Source of the DNA: Roseovarius aestuarii
GTDB taxonomy: Bacteria > Pseudomonadota > Alphaproteobacteria > Rhodobacterales > Rhodobacteraceae
Direction: 5' to 3'
DNA: 64,000 nt
Assembly: GCF_019966515.1 (NCBI RefSeq)
Contig: NZ_JAIMIB010000017.1
Location: forward strand, 46,251-110,250
Within the stretch, counting starts at the first letter, position 1, and each line of letters begins with the position of its first letter. Shown here in pieces: positions 1 to 9,061 of this stretch. The notes beneath the pieces were generated by a model. That model saw nothing but the letters and a program-made list of their open reading frames with translations, did no database searches and was not told the DNA's origin. A program made the translations under genes and the position numbers.

Positions 1-913
1 TGTCATGGCTGAGGCGGAAATAGTTGATGACGAATTTGGTGTCGGCCACGGCCACATCGCGCGCCAGCACCTTTGTTGCGTCATCGCCCAGCGGTTCTGT
101 GGCTGCGATGAAATTGTTGATCGGCATCACCCGTGCCGCCACCTTGCGATCAAGCCCGCCCAGATAGCCGTTGCACGCGAGGATCACATGATCGGCCTCG
201 ACCTGGCCATGCGTCGTGCGCACCACAGCCTTGCCACCAGTTTTGATGTCATGCACCTCGGTGTTCTCGTGGATGCGGACACCGGCCGCCGCGGCGGCAC
301 GAGCCAGACCCAAAGCATAAGCCAGCGGGTGCAGATGGCCCGCCCCCATATCGAGCGTGCCGCCCACATAGGCGGGCGAGGGGCAGATGGACTGTAACCC
401 GTCGTGATCCAGTGCTTCGATCTGGTCATAGCCATAGCGCTTCTGCAGATGCTCGGCATAATCATGCTCTTCGGCCACTTCACGGGTCGAAAAACAGGCA
501 TGGGCAATGCCGGGCTTCAGGTGGCAATCGATCTTGTGTCTGGCGACCAGTGACCTGACCAGGTCTTTGGCCTCTTCAGCCAGTTCCCAAAGCTTGAGTG
601 CATCATCCTGACCAACCAGTTTTTCCAATCCGTGCTGGTCCATCCGCTGACCGCTGCCCAGCTGCCCGCCATTACGCCCCGAGGCGCCAAAGCCTACGCG
701 ATGCGCATCCACAAGCACCACGTCGCGTCCGGCCTCGGCCAGATGTAGCGCCGCCGACAACCCCGTATAGCCTGCACCGATCACGCAGATATCTGCCCGC
801 GTCTGACCCTTGAGGCGCTCGAACGGCTCGAGCGGCGTCGCGGTTGCGGCGTACCAGCTATCGGGATAGGTGCCTGGACGGTCATTGGCATAAAGCAGGT
901 TCAAGGGCTTCAT
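1..913 (-). CDS. FAD-dependent amine oxidoreductase (PuuB/DadA-like), 3' end outside window
   Basis: The reading frame is open from an ATG at 913 to the window edge, giving about 304 residues with the C-terminus missing. The N-terminus has a Rossmann dinucleotide-binding motif, GAGYTG at residues 46-51, with the acidic residue of VDA near 69. It is followed by GASGRNGG, typical of the DAO/DadA/PuuB flavoprotein fold. This family oxidises amines such as gamma-glutamylputrescine, releasing an aldehyde, ammonia and peroxide. The next genes upstream in the same direction are glutamine-synthetase-like ligases and an amidotransferase, which fits a gamma-glutamylated amine pathway. The substrate is inferred from context only; sarcosine- or glycine-type oxidase remains possible. 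Confidence 0.85.
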   Translation of the reverse strand, partial: MKPLNLLYANDRPGTYPDSWYAATATPLEPFERLKGQTRADICVIGAGYTGLSAALHLAEAGRDVVLVDAHRVGFGASGRNGGQLGSGQRMDQHGLEKLVGQDDALKLWELAEEAKDLVRSLVARHKIDCHLKPGIAHACFSTREVAEEHDYAEHLQKRYGYDQIEALDHDGLQSICPSPAYVGGTLDMGAGHLHPLAYALGLARAAAAAGVRIHENTEVHDIKTGGKAVVRTTHGQVEADHVILACNGYLGGLDRKVAARVMPINNFIAATEPLGDDATKVLARDVAVADTKFVINYFRLSHD

Positions 914-947
914 CTTTCGAGAAAAAATCAAATTCCAACGGTGCGGG

Positions 948-2309
948 TCAGACATTCACCAGCAGATGTTCGCGCTCCCATGGGCTGATGACTTGCAGGA
1001 ACTCATCATATTCGGCGCGTTTCACGATCGAGTAGACACGGGCAAATTCAGGCCCCAGGATTTCGTGCAGATCGGTCGCCGCGTCAAAGAGGTCCAGTGC
1101 ATCGCCCAGGACCTGCGGGATTTCGGATTCACCCGCATAGGCATCGCCTTTAAATTGCTTGTCCGGGCGAGTTTCGTTCATCATGCCAAGAAGGCCACAG
1201 GCAAGGCTGGCCGCGATGGCCAGATAGGGGTTGCAATCCATCCCCGCCAGACGGTTTTCGACGCGGCGCGCCTTGGGGCCGGACAGTGGCACGCGGATGC
1301 CGGTGGTGCGGTTGTCGCGCGCCCAGGCCAGATTGATAGGGGCGGCGTTATCCTTGACGTAGCGGCGGTAGGAATTCACGTAAGGTGCCTGCACGGCGAT
1401 GGCCGCAGGCATGTGTTTCTGCAACCCGCCGATGAAATGATAAAACGCGTCCGTTTCACCGCCTTGTGGACCGGAAAAGATGTTTTCGCCGGTTTCGATA
1501 TCAAGGATCGAGTGGTGGATATGCATGGCCGAGCCGGGTTCTTCCGCAATCGGTTTGGCCATGAAAGTGGCAAAGGCGTTGTGACGCAGCGCGGCCTCGC
1601 GGATGAGGCGCTTGAAGTAGAACACCTCGTCGGCCAGCTTGACCGGATCGCCATGCAATAGGTTGATCTCAAGCTGTCCGGCGCCACCTTCCTGAGTGAT
1701 GCCGTCAATTTCAAACCCCTGCGCCTCGGCGAAATCATAGATGTCGTCGATGACAGGTCCGAACTCGTCCACGGCCGTCATCGAATAGGCCTGACGCGCG
1801 GCGGCAGGGCGGCCCGAGCGGCCGATCATCGGCTCGATTTCCTTGGCCGGGTCGATATTGGGCGCGACGATGAAAAACTCCATCTCGGGGGCAACCACAG
1901 CCCTGAGACCACGCTGGGCATAGAGATCCACAACCCGTTTCAGCACGTTGCGCGGGCTGCAGCCGATCGGTTTGCCATCGCGGTCCTCGGCATCGTGGAT
2001 CACCTGCAGGGTCCAGTCGCCGGTCCAGGGGGCGGCGGTGGCGGTGGAGAAATCGGGCCGCAGGATCATGTCCTTTTCGATAAAGCCTTCCTCTTCGTCA
2101 GCCGCCTCGCCCCAGTCGCCGGTAATGGTCTGATAGAAAATCGAATCCGGCAGGTGGAAATAGTCCTGCTTGGCGAATTTCGAAGCCGGAACCGCTTTGC
2201 CGCGGGCAATGCCGGGCAGGTCCGAGACGATGCATTCGACCTCATCCAGGCGGCGGCCCTCCAGATAGGCCTTGGCGGCGTCCGGTAGATTGTCTTTCCA
2301 GTCGGCCAT
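948..2309 (-). CDS. glutamine synthetase family protein (gamma-glutamylpolyamine synthetase-like)
   Basis: 453 residues, the usual length for GlnA-type or PuuA-type ligases. Recognisable active-site stretches are PEMEF (141-145), QEGGAGQLEIN (206-216, metal/glutamate ligands) and MHIHHS (262-267). The family joins glutamate to ammonia or, in the PuuA branch, to an amine using ATP. The presence of a second paralogue, an FAD amine oxidase and a class I amidotransferase beside it argues for ligation of an amine rather than ammonia. The ATG at 2309 is preceded by GGAG at good spacing. It ends 34 bp before the oxidase gene, so co-transcription is likely. The exact amine cannot be read from sequence. 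Confidence 0.88.
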   Translation of the reverse strand: MADWKDNLPDAAKAYLEGRRLDEVECIVSDLPGIARGKAVPASKFAKQDYFHLPDSIFYQTITGDWGEAADEEEGFIEKDMILRPDFSTATAAPWTGDWTLQVIHDAEDRDGKPIGCSPRNVLKRVVDLYAQRGLRAVVAPEMEFFIVAPNIDPAKEIEPMIGRSGRPAAARQAYSMTAVDEFGPVIDDIYDFAEAQGFEIDGITQEGGAGQLEINLLHGDPVKLADEVFYFKRLIREAALRHNAFATFMAKPIAEEPGSAMHIHHSILDIETGENIFSGPQGGETDAFYHFIGGLQKHMPAAIAVQAPYVNSYRRYVKDNAAPINLAWARDNRTTGIRVPLSGPKARRVENRLAGMDCNPYLAIAASLACGLLGMMNETRPDKQFKGDAYAGESEIPQVLGDALDLFDAATDLHEILGPEFARVYSIVKRAEYDEFLQVISPWEREHLLVNV

Positions 2310-2312
2310 GTC

Positions 2313-2993
2313 TCAGGCTCCTTGTTTGAAGAACTCGACGATGCGAGAGGCGATCTTGTCGCTGTCAATTGGCGCATCGAGTTTCGTTTTGGCATCGTTG
2401 ATAATCGGTTCTGGCACCACATCCTTTGCGCGCGTATCGAGCAGTTGCCCGATCATGTGCGAGGTGAATTCGGGGTGGGGCTGGATGGTGTAGATGCGGT
2501 CGTCGTATACCAGCGCGGCATTGGCGCAGAAATCCGAGGAGCCGATGACCTGCGCGCCGGGGGGCAACTCGGTGACCTGATCCTGGTGCCAGGCGTTGAT
2601 CGCCATCTGCTCGCCCTCGATGTCATAGGTGGTGTGGCCAACCGACCAGCCACCGCTGAATTTCTCGACCTTGCCACCCAGCGCTTGGGCGATGACCTGA
2701 TGACCGAAGCAGACCCCGACGAGCGGGCGCCCTTCGGCATAAATCTCACGGATGAGCTGTTCCAGCGGCGGGATCCAGTCGTGATCCTCATACGCGCCAT
2801 GTTTCGACCCGGTGATCAACCAGCCATCAGCGGCGTCAGGCCCATCTGGAAATTCACCATCAACGACGTTGAAACCCTGAAAATCAAACCCCTGATCGCG
2901 CAGCATATGCGCGAAGACCGCGTCATAATCGCCGCCGAAATCCTGTTCGAATTCGGGGATGGCGTGGCCGGTGATGAGGATGCCGATTTTCAT
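2313..2993 (-). CDS. class I glutamine amidotransferase (GMP-synthase-type GATase domain)
   Basis: 226 residues from the ATG at 2993. The start was chosen because the protein then begins with the beta strand MKIGILITGH, AAGAG sits just upstream, and the longer frame to 3041 would run through a palindromic operator-like site. The triad is visible: nucleophile Cys95 in VCFGHQ, then His173 and Glu175 in QPHPEF. Such stand-alone GATases hydrolyse gamma-glutamyl amide bonds. Here it may release the product from a gamma-glutamylated intermediate, the role PuuD has in Escherichia coli, although the domain looks like the GMP synthase type. It ends 3 bp before the adjacent ligase start. Confidence 0.85.
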   Translation of the reverse strand: MKIGILITGHAIPEFEQDFGGDYDAVFAHMLRDQGFDFQGFNVVDGEFPDGPDAADGWLITGSKHGAYEDHDWIPPLEQLIREIYAEGRPLVGVCFGHQVIAQALGGKVEKFSGGWSVGHTTYDIEGEQMAINAWHQDQVTELPPGAQVIGSSDFCANAALVYDDRIYTIQPHPEFTSHMIGQLLDTRAKDVVPEPIINDAKTKLDAPIDSDKIASRIVEFFKQGA

Positions 2994-3007
2994 CTCTTGG
3001 TCTCGTG

Positions 3008-3019
3008 ATTTGATCAAAT
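3008..3019. promoter_or_regulatory. palindrome ATTTGATCAAAT, candidate operator
   Basis: A perfect 12-bp palindrome lies between the amidotransferase start (2993) and the upstream ligase gene (stop at 3051). Its core TTTGATCAAA also occurs in the larger palindrome at 4425-4442, upstream of the second ligase gene. Two copies in the non-coding parts of one pathway suggest a shared regulator of the GntR or a similar dimeric type. That assignment is inference. Confidence 0.5.
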
Positions 3020-3050
3020 GTTCAGGGGTGTGTTTGAGCATGTGCCGAAG

Positions 3051-4367
3051 TTAAACCGTTTCCAGATAGGTTTTCCAGTGCTCGGTCTGGGGGATCGCGG
3101 ACATCAGGCGGAGTTCCTGTCGTTTGGTCATGACAAGGTTGCGGATCATCATCGGGCTGAAGAACCGGGTGATCAGCGGATCGGTTTCAAACCGGTCGAT
3201 GGCCGTCTGCCAATCCGCCGCCAGTTGCGGCAACTCCTGCTCGTAGGCGTTGCCGGTAAGGGGCGCGGGCGGGGCCATGTCATCGTCGATGCCGGTGATT
3301 GCTGCGCCCAGAATGGCGGTAAATGTCAGGTAGGGATTGATATCACCACCGGCCACGCGGTGTTCGATCCGGCGTGCGGCGGGTGGGCCGCCGGGAATGC
3401 GGATTGCGACGGTGCGGTTCTCATAGGCCCAGCCGGCGCCGGTGGGGGCGTGCGCCCCCGGCACAAGTCTGGTGTAGCTGTTGGCATGGGGCGCGAAGAT
3501 CAGGGTCGAGCCAGGCATGGCGGCCACGCAGCCGGCCACGGCGGTGCGCATCAGGTCGGTCCCGGCCTCGCCGCCATCATCGAAGATGTTTTTGCCATCA
3601 GAATCGAGCACTGAAAAATGTAGGTGCATGCCATTGCCCGCGTCGTCCTCAAACGGCTTGGCCATGAAGCTGGCAGCAAAGCCATGTTGCCTTGCAAGCC
3701 CCTTTATCAAGGTCTTGAAGGCCCAAGTGTCATCCGCTGCGCGCAGAGCATCCTGATGGTTGAGCGTGATCTCGAACTGGCCGATGCCAGCTTCGGTGGT
3801 TGCGGTCTGGGCCGGAATACCCATGTCCTGACAGCCCTGATAAAGCGCGCTGAGGAACGGATCGAACGCATCCATCTGGGACAAAGACAGAATGCCCGGA
3901 GATGTCAGACGACGTCCGTTGCGCGGGTCGCGAACCGTCTTGAGCGTATCTTCGCTGTCATCGACCAGGGTGAATTCCAGCTCTGTCGCGGCCATCACCT
4001 GCCAGCCGCGTGCGGCGAAACGATCCAGCACCGAGACCAGCGCATGGCGCGGATCGCCCTCGAACGGGGCGCCGTCATCGTGGTGCATCACCATCGGCAC
4101 CAGCGGCTGATCCACCGCCAGCCAGGGTACCGGCATCGGACCGCGGCCCGAAGGTAAAAGGATGCCATCGGCATCACCTGTCTCGAACACCAGCGGGCTG
4201 TTTTCGATATCAGCGCCGAAGATATCGACATTGAGCACCGAAAGCGGCATCCGAATAGTGCCTCGGTCGAGCTTTGCAGCATAGTCGCCGGGCACACGTT
4301 TACCGCGCATACGGCCATTTAGGTCGCAGGCGGCAACCCGGAAAGTCTGGAATTTGCTGAGGTCCAT
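3051..4367 (-). CDS. glutamine synthetase family protein, second paralogue
   Basis: 438 residues with the same landmarks as the 948-2309 paralogue: TELEF, TEAGIGQFEI and MHLHFS in the expected order, followed by an arginine-rich substrate segment near SYTRLV. The two proteins are clearly divergent, so they probably handle different amines or act at different steps rather than being a recent duplication. It is the first gene of the block in transcription order. A perfect 18-bp palindrome lies 58 bp upstream of its ATG. The role as a gamma-glutamyl-amine ligase is inferred from the neighbours. Confidence 0.87.
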   Translation of the reverse strand: MDLSKFQTFRVAACDLNGRMRGKRVPGDYAAKLDRGTIRMPLSVLNVDIFGADIENSPLVFETGDADGILLPSGRGPMPVPWLAVDQPLVPMVMHHDDGAPFEGDPRHALVSVLDRFAARGWQVMAATELEFTLVDDSEDTLKTVRDPRNGRRLTSPGILSLSQMDAFDPFLSALYQGCQDMGIPAQTATTEAGIGQFEITLNHQDALRAADDTWAFKTLIKGLARQHGFAASFMAKPFEDDAGNGMHLHFSVLDSDGKNIFDDGGEAGTDLMRTAVAGCVAAMPGSTLIFAPHANSYTRLVPGAHAPTGAGWAYENRTVAIRIPGGPPAARRIEHRVAGGDINPYLTFTAILGAAITGIDDDMAPPAPLTGNAYEQELPQLAADWQTAIDRFETDPLITRFFSPMMIRNLVMTKRQELRLMSAIPQTEHWKTYLETV

Positions 4368-4424
4368 CGGGACACCTGTGTCTGAGTTCCCGGCAGATTA
4401 TCGGATTTCCTGTGGTATGCCAAT

Positions 4425-4442
4425 ATAATTTGATCAAATTAT
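4425..4442. promoter_or_regulatory. 18-bp perfect palindrome, candidate operator of the amine-catabolism block
   Basis: ATAATTTGATCAAATTAT reads identically on both strands. It lies upstream of the ligase gene starting at 4367 and in AT-rich DNA unlike the flanks. Its core is shared with 3008-3019. A dimeric repressor or activator site is the natural reading; the regulator gene is not in the window. Confidence 0.55.
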
Positions 4443-4535
4443 TTGCGGAAGCTATACAGAGGCAGGGTTTCGGCTTTTTCGGCTTGGATTATGCGCCTGC
4501 ATGCCGGTAGGGGTGTTTAAAGCGATCTGGTCGAC

Positions 4536-5345
4536 TCAGACGCGGCTTTCTGTCCAGAAAGTCAGGAATTTTGTCAGCGCCGTAGTGTCAAACAGGACAA
4601 AAACCTGACTTCCTGATGCGGTGGCACGCAAAAGAGAACGACCATTAGCCGGATGCTCACTCAGAATGATGCAGTTTGGTTCACTCTCCTCGCTTCGTTC
4701 TGTACCAGGCTTTTCAGAAGCTTTGGCCTGTTCTGCATCTGCGACATCTCGGAGTGGTTTAAGAAATTCATCGGGTCCCAGTTCAAATGAAATCACGTCT
4801 CCTTCAAGGCCCAAAATAGCTGTCGCTGAAGGTGCGCATCGTTCCGCGAAAACACTGAGGTCATTCTGGCCTGAAAGTATTTCGGGCGTTTTCGCGAGAT
4901 CCAGAAAGGGCTCACAGAGCTTCGAGCCCGGAATGCCGACGCTGGAAGTTTCCTTCTTTTCTGCGAGGATATGGCTCTCTACACGAAGCGTTTCAGTTCC
5001 CGCGCAGAAGTTACGGAATATATCTACTACGGCCGAGATCTGGTCATGGTGATCCTCAAGCAGATCTTGGCCAATCAGGTCGGCGCATTCCGCCGGCAAT
5101 TGATGCGTAATGGGTTCTGCCACCCTGAGCACTCGGCCCGATGCGACCTCAATCCCGATGGTGTTGCCCGTGTCATTTTGAAACACAAGCCGCCTGAGCA
5201 ACTGTGTTTCTTCGATTTCCAGCCGCATGGCCGAAAGTCCATCAGTCATTCCCGGCAGCATGAGGTCCCGGTATCGGCCTGATACGGAATCCGAGCACTG
5301 CGTCAGGCTTGCGATTCGGCTCTGTAGCGTGGTCAGCTCAGTCAT
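4536..5345 (-). CDS. hypothetical protein, last gene of kinase/dynamin cluster
   Basis: 269 residues with no domain I recognise. The N-terminus is helical with leucine/glutamate repeats (residues 1-60). A variable, acidic, Glu/Ser/Lys-rich linker around residues 195-225 separates a short C-terminal beta-rich segment (ILSEHPANGRSLLRA, then FVLFDTTALTKFL). No signal peptide or membrane segment is seen. It starts 24 bp after the roadblock-like gene and closes the cluster, so it is probably a soluble partner of that protein or of the GTPases. It could be an effector or scaffold; the sequence gives no catalytic motif. Confidence 0.7.
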   Translation of the reverse strand: MTELTTLQSRIASLTQCSDSVSGRYRDLMLPGMTDGLSAMRLEIEETQLLRRLVFQNDTGNTIGIEVASGRVLRVAEPITHQLPAECADLIGQDLLEDHHDQISAVVDIFRNFCAGTETLRVESHILAEKKETSSVGIPGSKLCEPFLDLAKTPEILSGQNDLSVFAERCAPSATAILGLEGDVISFELGPDEFLKPLRDVADAEQAKASEKPGTERSEESEPNCIILSEHPANGRSLLRATASGSQVFVLFDTTALTKFLTFWTESRV

Positions 5346-5369
5346 TAGAAAAGATGCTTTGGGAATGGT

Positions 5370-5756
5370 TCATGGGTCGCCCCCAAACTCATCAAGATTT
5401 TCGCGGGCGCCCTGAATTAACGCCTCCAATTCAATTCCTGGAGTGCACACACAGCATAATGCTTCGGATGGGTTGTTCGTGGATTTCAGGAAAACACCAA
5501 TTTCCGCGGTCTCAATAATGATCGCCTGATATATGCCAGCGTCATCTTCGCGAGCGAACGCGTCGTTGACACGTTTTGCGCTATCCCCGTTGAGCATATC
5601 GACCGCGACGTCACATAATGAATCCAGATACTCCTGCCGCGAATTTTTGTCGGCGCTTGAACATAAAACCATTCCCGTGGATATATCGGCAAACGCCAGG
5701 GTCTGGCATTCCGGGAACTTCTGCCGCAACTGATCCAGCTTTTCTGCCAGCTTCAT
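5370..5756 (-). CDS. probable roadblock/LC7-like protein
   Basis: 128 residues from MKLAEKL; a longer start at 5777 adds seven residues. The pattern of an amphipathic helix, a strand ending in ADISTGMVLCSS, a helix with DSLCDVAVDML, then strands with IIIETAEIGVFLKS and LCCVC is like the roadblock/LC7 (MglB) fold. That fold binds and regulates small GTPases, usually as a dimer. Being encoded in a cluster with two dynamin-like GTPases and one GTPase-like relative supports a regulatory role. Identification is by pattern only; a profile search would settle it. Confidence 0.55.
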   Translation of the reverse strand: MKLAEKLDQLRQKFPECQTLAFADISTGMVLCSSADKNSRQEYLDSLCDVAVDMLNGDSAKRVNDAFAREDDAGIYQAIIIETAEIGVFLKSTNNPSEALCCVCTPGIELEALIQGARENLDEFGGDP

Positions 5757-5880
5757 GCTGTTCACCCAACATAACAAGACATCGCGCAGAGATTGGCGCG
5801 AGCAGTCGGAGCATACTCTTTGAAAGTTGGAAACAGGTTAATGGCTTTGCCTGGCGGGGTTCACCAGAGAAGGTTAGCGG

Positions 5881-6747
5881 TCACGATTCGTTTCGCAGGC
5901 GCTGTTCTGACGACGTTGCGATCACCCGCCGTGGCATGATCCGCGATGGAGCGTCATCAATGACCTCGGCCGCCTCGGCAGGCTTGTCCGGCCCCTCGAA
6001 GGCAGGGAGTTTCAACGGGCGGGTTCCGTCGCGTTCACTGGTTTCTTGCGGGTGCGTCGCAAGATCCGATGAAAGCTTTTGAAGGAGTTCAGCAAGCTTT
6101 TTGGCAAATTCCTCAGCACCGCTTTTGGCCCAGGTTTCATAATCGTCCTGTTCACCGGTTGCCTGCAACAAAGAGATTGGCAGGCAGTCCAGAAATTGGC
6201 CCTGCGTTTCTTTTCGCACCCGCTTGACTATCTTTTGCCGGTCCCGATCGGAGGTTATCTTGTCGATGCGGGTCAGCAGCAGCAAGCTCCGGTCATAGAG
6301 CTCATCCGGCAGATCGGCCCAAACCGCTGCCTCGCTCTGGCGCCAGGCTTGTGTGGCGTGGCTGCACCACAACACACCGTTCGCTTTTGAGATCATGCGC
6401 TGCCAGACTTCGGATGACATGTTCGGGTCGGAGATACCGGGCATGTCAAGCAGGTCGCATTGCATCAGGATATCCTCGTTGCAGAAGATCCTGATATAGG
6501 CCGTGTCTTCCAGCGGCGCCTCGGCAAGATTATCAACGTCCACCGGATATTGATTGCCCTCAAGGTCCGATCTATACGGAGCCTCATCGCCATATGAAAT
6601 CCAGACTGGGGGTAGCTGCGTGGCGATTACCTGTACCGGCAGGGGGTCTGACCCGATCAGCAGGTTCGCCAACGTGCTTTTACCGGCGCTGAATTCGCCC
6701 ATCAGCGCGATACACGGTTTGCTGTTTTTGTTACTGGGCTCTCTCAT
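5881..6747 (-). CDS. dynamin-like / GTPase-domain protein, short form
   Basis: 288 residues. G1 is GEFSAGKST (17-25), with the SAGKST form common in bacterial dynamin-family GTPases. G3 is DMPG near 99-102, and TRID near 160 is the G4 position. The C-terminal third is short and charged and has no paddle-like region, so this is essentially a GTPase domain. Its start overlaps the end of the 690-residue GTPase by 4 bp (ATGA), implying translational coupling and probably a heteromeric pair. Bacterial dynamin-like proteins often occur as such adjacent pairs acting on membranes. Confidence 0.82.
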   Translation of the reverse strand: MREPSNKNSKPCIALMGEFSAGKSTLANLLIGSDPLPVQVIATQLPPVWISYGDEAPYRSDLEGNQYPVDVDNLAEAPLEDTAYIRIFCNEDILMQCDLLDMPGISDPNMSSEVWQRMISKANGVLWCSHATQAWRQSEAAVWADLPDELYDRSLLLLTRIDKITSDRDRQKIVKRVRKETQGQFLDCLPISLLQATGEQDDYETWAKSGAEEFAKKLAELLQKLSSDLATHPQETSERDGTRPLKLPAFEGPDKPAEAAEVIDDAPSRIMPRRVIATSSEQRLRNES

Positions 6748-8816
6748 TTATTGTACGTATCCAGTTGCTTATGAGCTTCTCTCAGCTCTTTTTCACGCTC
6801 TACCAAAGAGCTTCTTCCGAATATCCCGTCAATTTTTTCGGGGCTCGCCGAGGCGGATTCCGTGGCGCTTTGCAGGATCGCGCATTGCTCTGACAGAAAA
6901 GATTGAAAGCAGCTTAGCGTGGCCTCGCGCATGGCCTGGGCCTGATCCTGCTTCAGATCGGCGACAATACTCTCGGTTTCGGCCTTGATGAGTTCGTTAA
7001 AATTCGTCGCGAAGGCCTGAAAGCCACGGCGTCTGAACCACCAGCTTTTCCACCAACCTCCCTTCAGGTCGAGCGCGATCGTTTGACCCAGAGATACCGG
7101 AGGAGGCACCCTGGGCGCGGGCGGCGCCTTGATGTCAAACAGATCGCGCGGTAGCTGAAGCGATTGGTGATAGAGCTCTGTAAGCTCGGTAATCGCCGCG
7201 CCAACCTGCGCGGAAAACGCTGATTGGCATTTCTTTCCGAAAAGCTTGTAAGACGAGCTCAACAGCATTCTAAGGCCAGACGGGCTGTATTCCCAGATGC
7301 TTTGCTCTCCGTATTTCTCAAGATGTGAAATCAGAGCTTCGGTCGCCCGTTCCAAAAAACTTTCGTGGGCACGGTCGATGCGCGCGTCAAAGGCGGCCTG
7401 AACACTGATCAACTCCTGTCGAAGCCCCTCGACAGTCTGGTTTTGGAGCGCGCCCAGACGGGTTGCGATCTCCTCGGTTCCCAGGTGAATCGTGGTTTCC
7501 CCGACCTCTGCTTTTGCCGATAGATTGTCGGACAATTGCATGCCATTTATCAGGTTTCGGGTGCTGGCAACGATCTGCGACGTTACCTCCGCGCCCACGC
7601 CTTGGGTGATCCTTTCCGCCAACGTTTCATAGAGCGCGGGCACGCCCGAGAGGTGCCACAGGATCGTGCTGGGGTTTTCTTCGTCCGCGACCAGGTTTTC
7701 GGCAACCTCCGCCCAGTTGAACAGTGCCTCCTGGCTGGCTTCGGGTAAGGAGGACAGCTGCCCGCTGGCCGCGTTCTGAGCCCAGAGCGCGCTGCCGAAA
7801 ATGATGCGCGCATCCGCCGGCCCGTCATGTTTCGCGAGTGTCTCCACGATGCTGGCCCTGATCTGAGGGACCTGTTTGGCGGGGTCCGACAGCTCGTCGA
7901 TACGATTGACAAAAATCGTCACATCACGAGATTTCACGTTTGAAATCAACCTAATAAGTGCAAGGTCCGTGGAAGAAAGTGCCTGATGCGCCGACAAGAC
8001 AACAACACAGATCCTGCTGTCCCGGATCGACCGGATGGTAATCTGTTCGCGCATCATGAAGGTGTCATTGACGCCGGGAGTGTCGCGGATACATAGCCGC
8101 ATCGGTATGGCGGGCTGGTGAAAAAACAGATCAGCTGATCTGGTGATGTCGGCAAAGCGGCCCTGAGTGGCAGATGTGGCATCAGGTTCGGTGTCTTCGA
8201 AATCGTCACCAAGGCAGACGTAGCGTTCGATCAAATCCTGATCAAAATATCCATAGTCATGCTCCTGCCCCAAAAGCATCTCGAATTTCCGGCCCAGACG
8301 GGCCCGGGATTTTTCGCGCATCTGCTCGACCTGGGCTTTGATCTTTTCCAGTTCGTCATCCGCGCCAGCGCGATCTGCAAGCTCGCCTATGCGGCCCCCA
8401 CCGCCGACCAGTCGATCCCACTCATCTTGCTCGAAAAAGTTAAACTTTGCGCTGGTTGGCGGCGTCAATTCGACCGGACTGAGGTGCAGGGAGGTTACAA
8501 CGGATGTCCAGGGATTTACATCTGCCGGCAGCAGGTCGGGCCAGCCGATCATGCAATTGACCAGCGAGGTCTTGCCGGATTTGATCTGCCCGATCATCGT
8601 CACGCTGGGTTCCAGCTTGTCAAGCTGCGCAATCAGGCGGTTGGCTATTTTTTGAGTATCTTCATCGCCCAGTTTCGCGGCGATGCGCAAGGCCTTGTCG
8701 AGCGGCCGAAGGCTGTCGCAGAAGGCATCAAGCTTGCCAAGCGATGCTTGCAACAGCTGCTGAGGCAGGCCGGAATCGGCAACCGCAGCACCGGTTATGC
8801 TGGTTTCCACATTCAT
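6744..8816 (-). CDS. dynamin-like large GTPase
   Basis: 690 residues from the ATG at 8816. The frame extends to a TTG at 8933, but no better start exists there. G1 is GQIKSGKTS (76-84), the G2 threonine lies in NPWTSVVTS (101-109), G3 is DTPGVND and G4 is NRID. A long helical region follows, and near the C-terminus there is a tryptophan-rich basic patch (GGWWKSWWFRRRGF) that could be the membrane-contact tip. Order and length fit the bacterial dynamin family, which remodels or stabilises membranes. The gene is coupled to the short GTPase downstream. Its target membrane is unknown. Confidence 0.82.
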   Translation of the reverse strand: MNVETSITGAAVADSGLPQQLLQASLGKLDAFCDSLRPLDKALRIAAKLGDEDTQKIANRLIAQLDKLEPSVTMIGQIKSGKTSLVNCMIGWPDLLPADVNPWTSVVTSLHLSPVELTPPTSAKFNFFEQDEWDRLVGGGGRIGELADRAGADDELEKIKAQVEQMREKSRARLGRKFEMLLGQEHDYGYFDQDLIERYVCLGDDFEDTEPDATSATQGRFADITRSADLFFHQPAIPMRLCIRDTPGVNDTFMMREQITIRSIRDSRICVVVLSAHQALSSTDLALIRLISNVKSRDVTIFVNRIDELSDPAKQVPQIRASIVETLAKHDGPADARIIFGSALWAQNAASGQLSSLPEASQEALFNWAEVAENLVADEENPSTILWHLSGVPALYETLAERITQGVGAEVTSQIVASTRNLINGMQLSDNLSAKAEVGETTIHLGTEEIATRLGALQNQTVEGLRQELISVQAAFDARIDRAHESFLERATEALISHLEKYGEQSIWEYSPSGLRMLLSSSYKLFGKKCQSAFSAQVGAAITELTELYHQSLQLPRDLFDIKAPPAPRVPPPVSLGQTIALDLKGGWWKSWWFRRRGFQAFATNFNELIKAETESIVADLKQDQAQAMREATLSCFQSFLSEQCAILQSATESASASPEKIDGIFGRSSLVEREKELREAHKQLDTYNK

Positions 8817-9061
8817 AGGATTTTCACATCGCAAGAGATGGTCCCGGAGGTACTGAAACTCAGGCCCAATCTCCTTTTTATATCGCGCAAACTCGATCTC
8901 CCGGACACATGAAAGGATTACGATCAGCCGCAACCCCGCGAGTGCAGTATCGTCTCAGATTGGTTGAAATCAGGTAAAAAGCCATAGAATCAGCTTTTCG
9001 GTTTTTACCTGGCGCTCTCGCGACCTAGCTCCAGCCGTGTTTTCAGGCCGACAGCCAGTAG

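Noticed and set aside
966..1661. Long open frame opposite the first glutamine-synthetase-like gene
   Set aside because: Antisense shadow of a GC-rich gene with clear family motifs; the antisense product has no recognisable domain.
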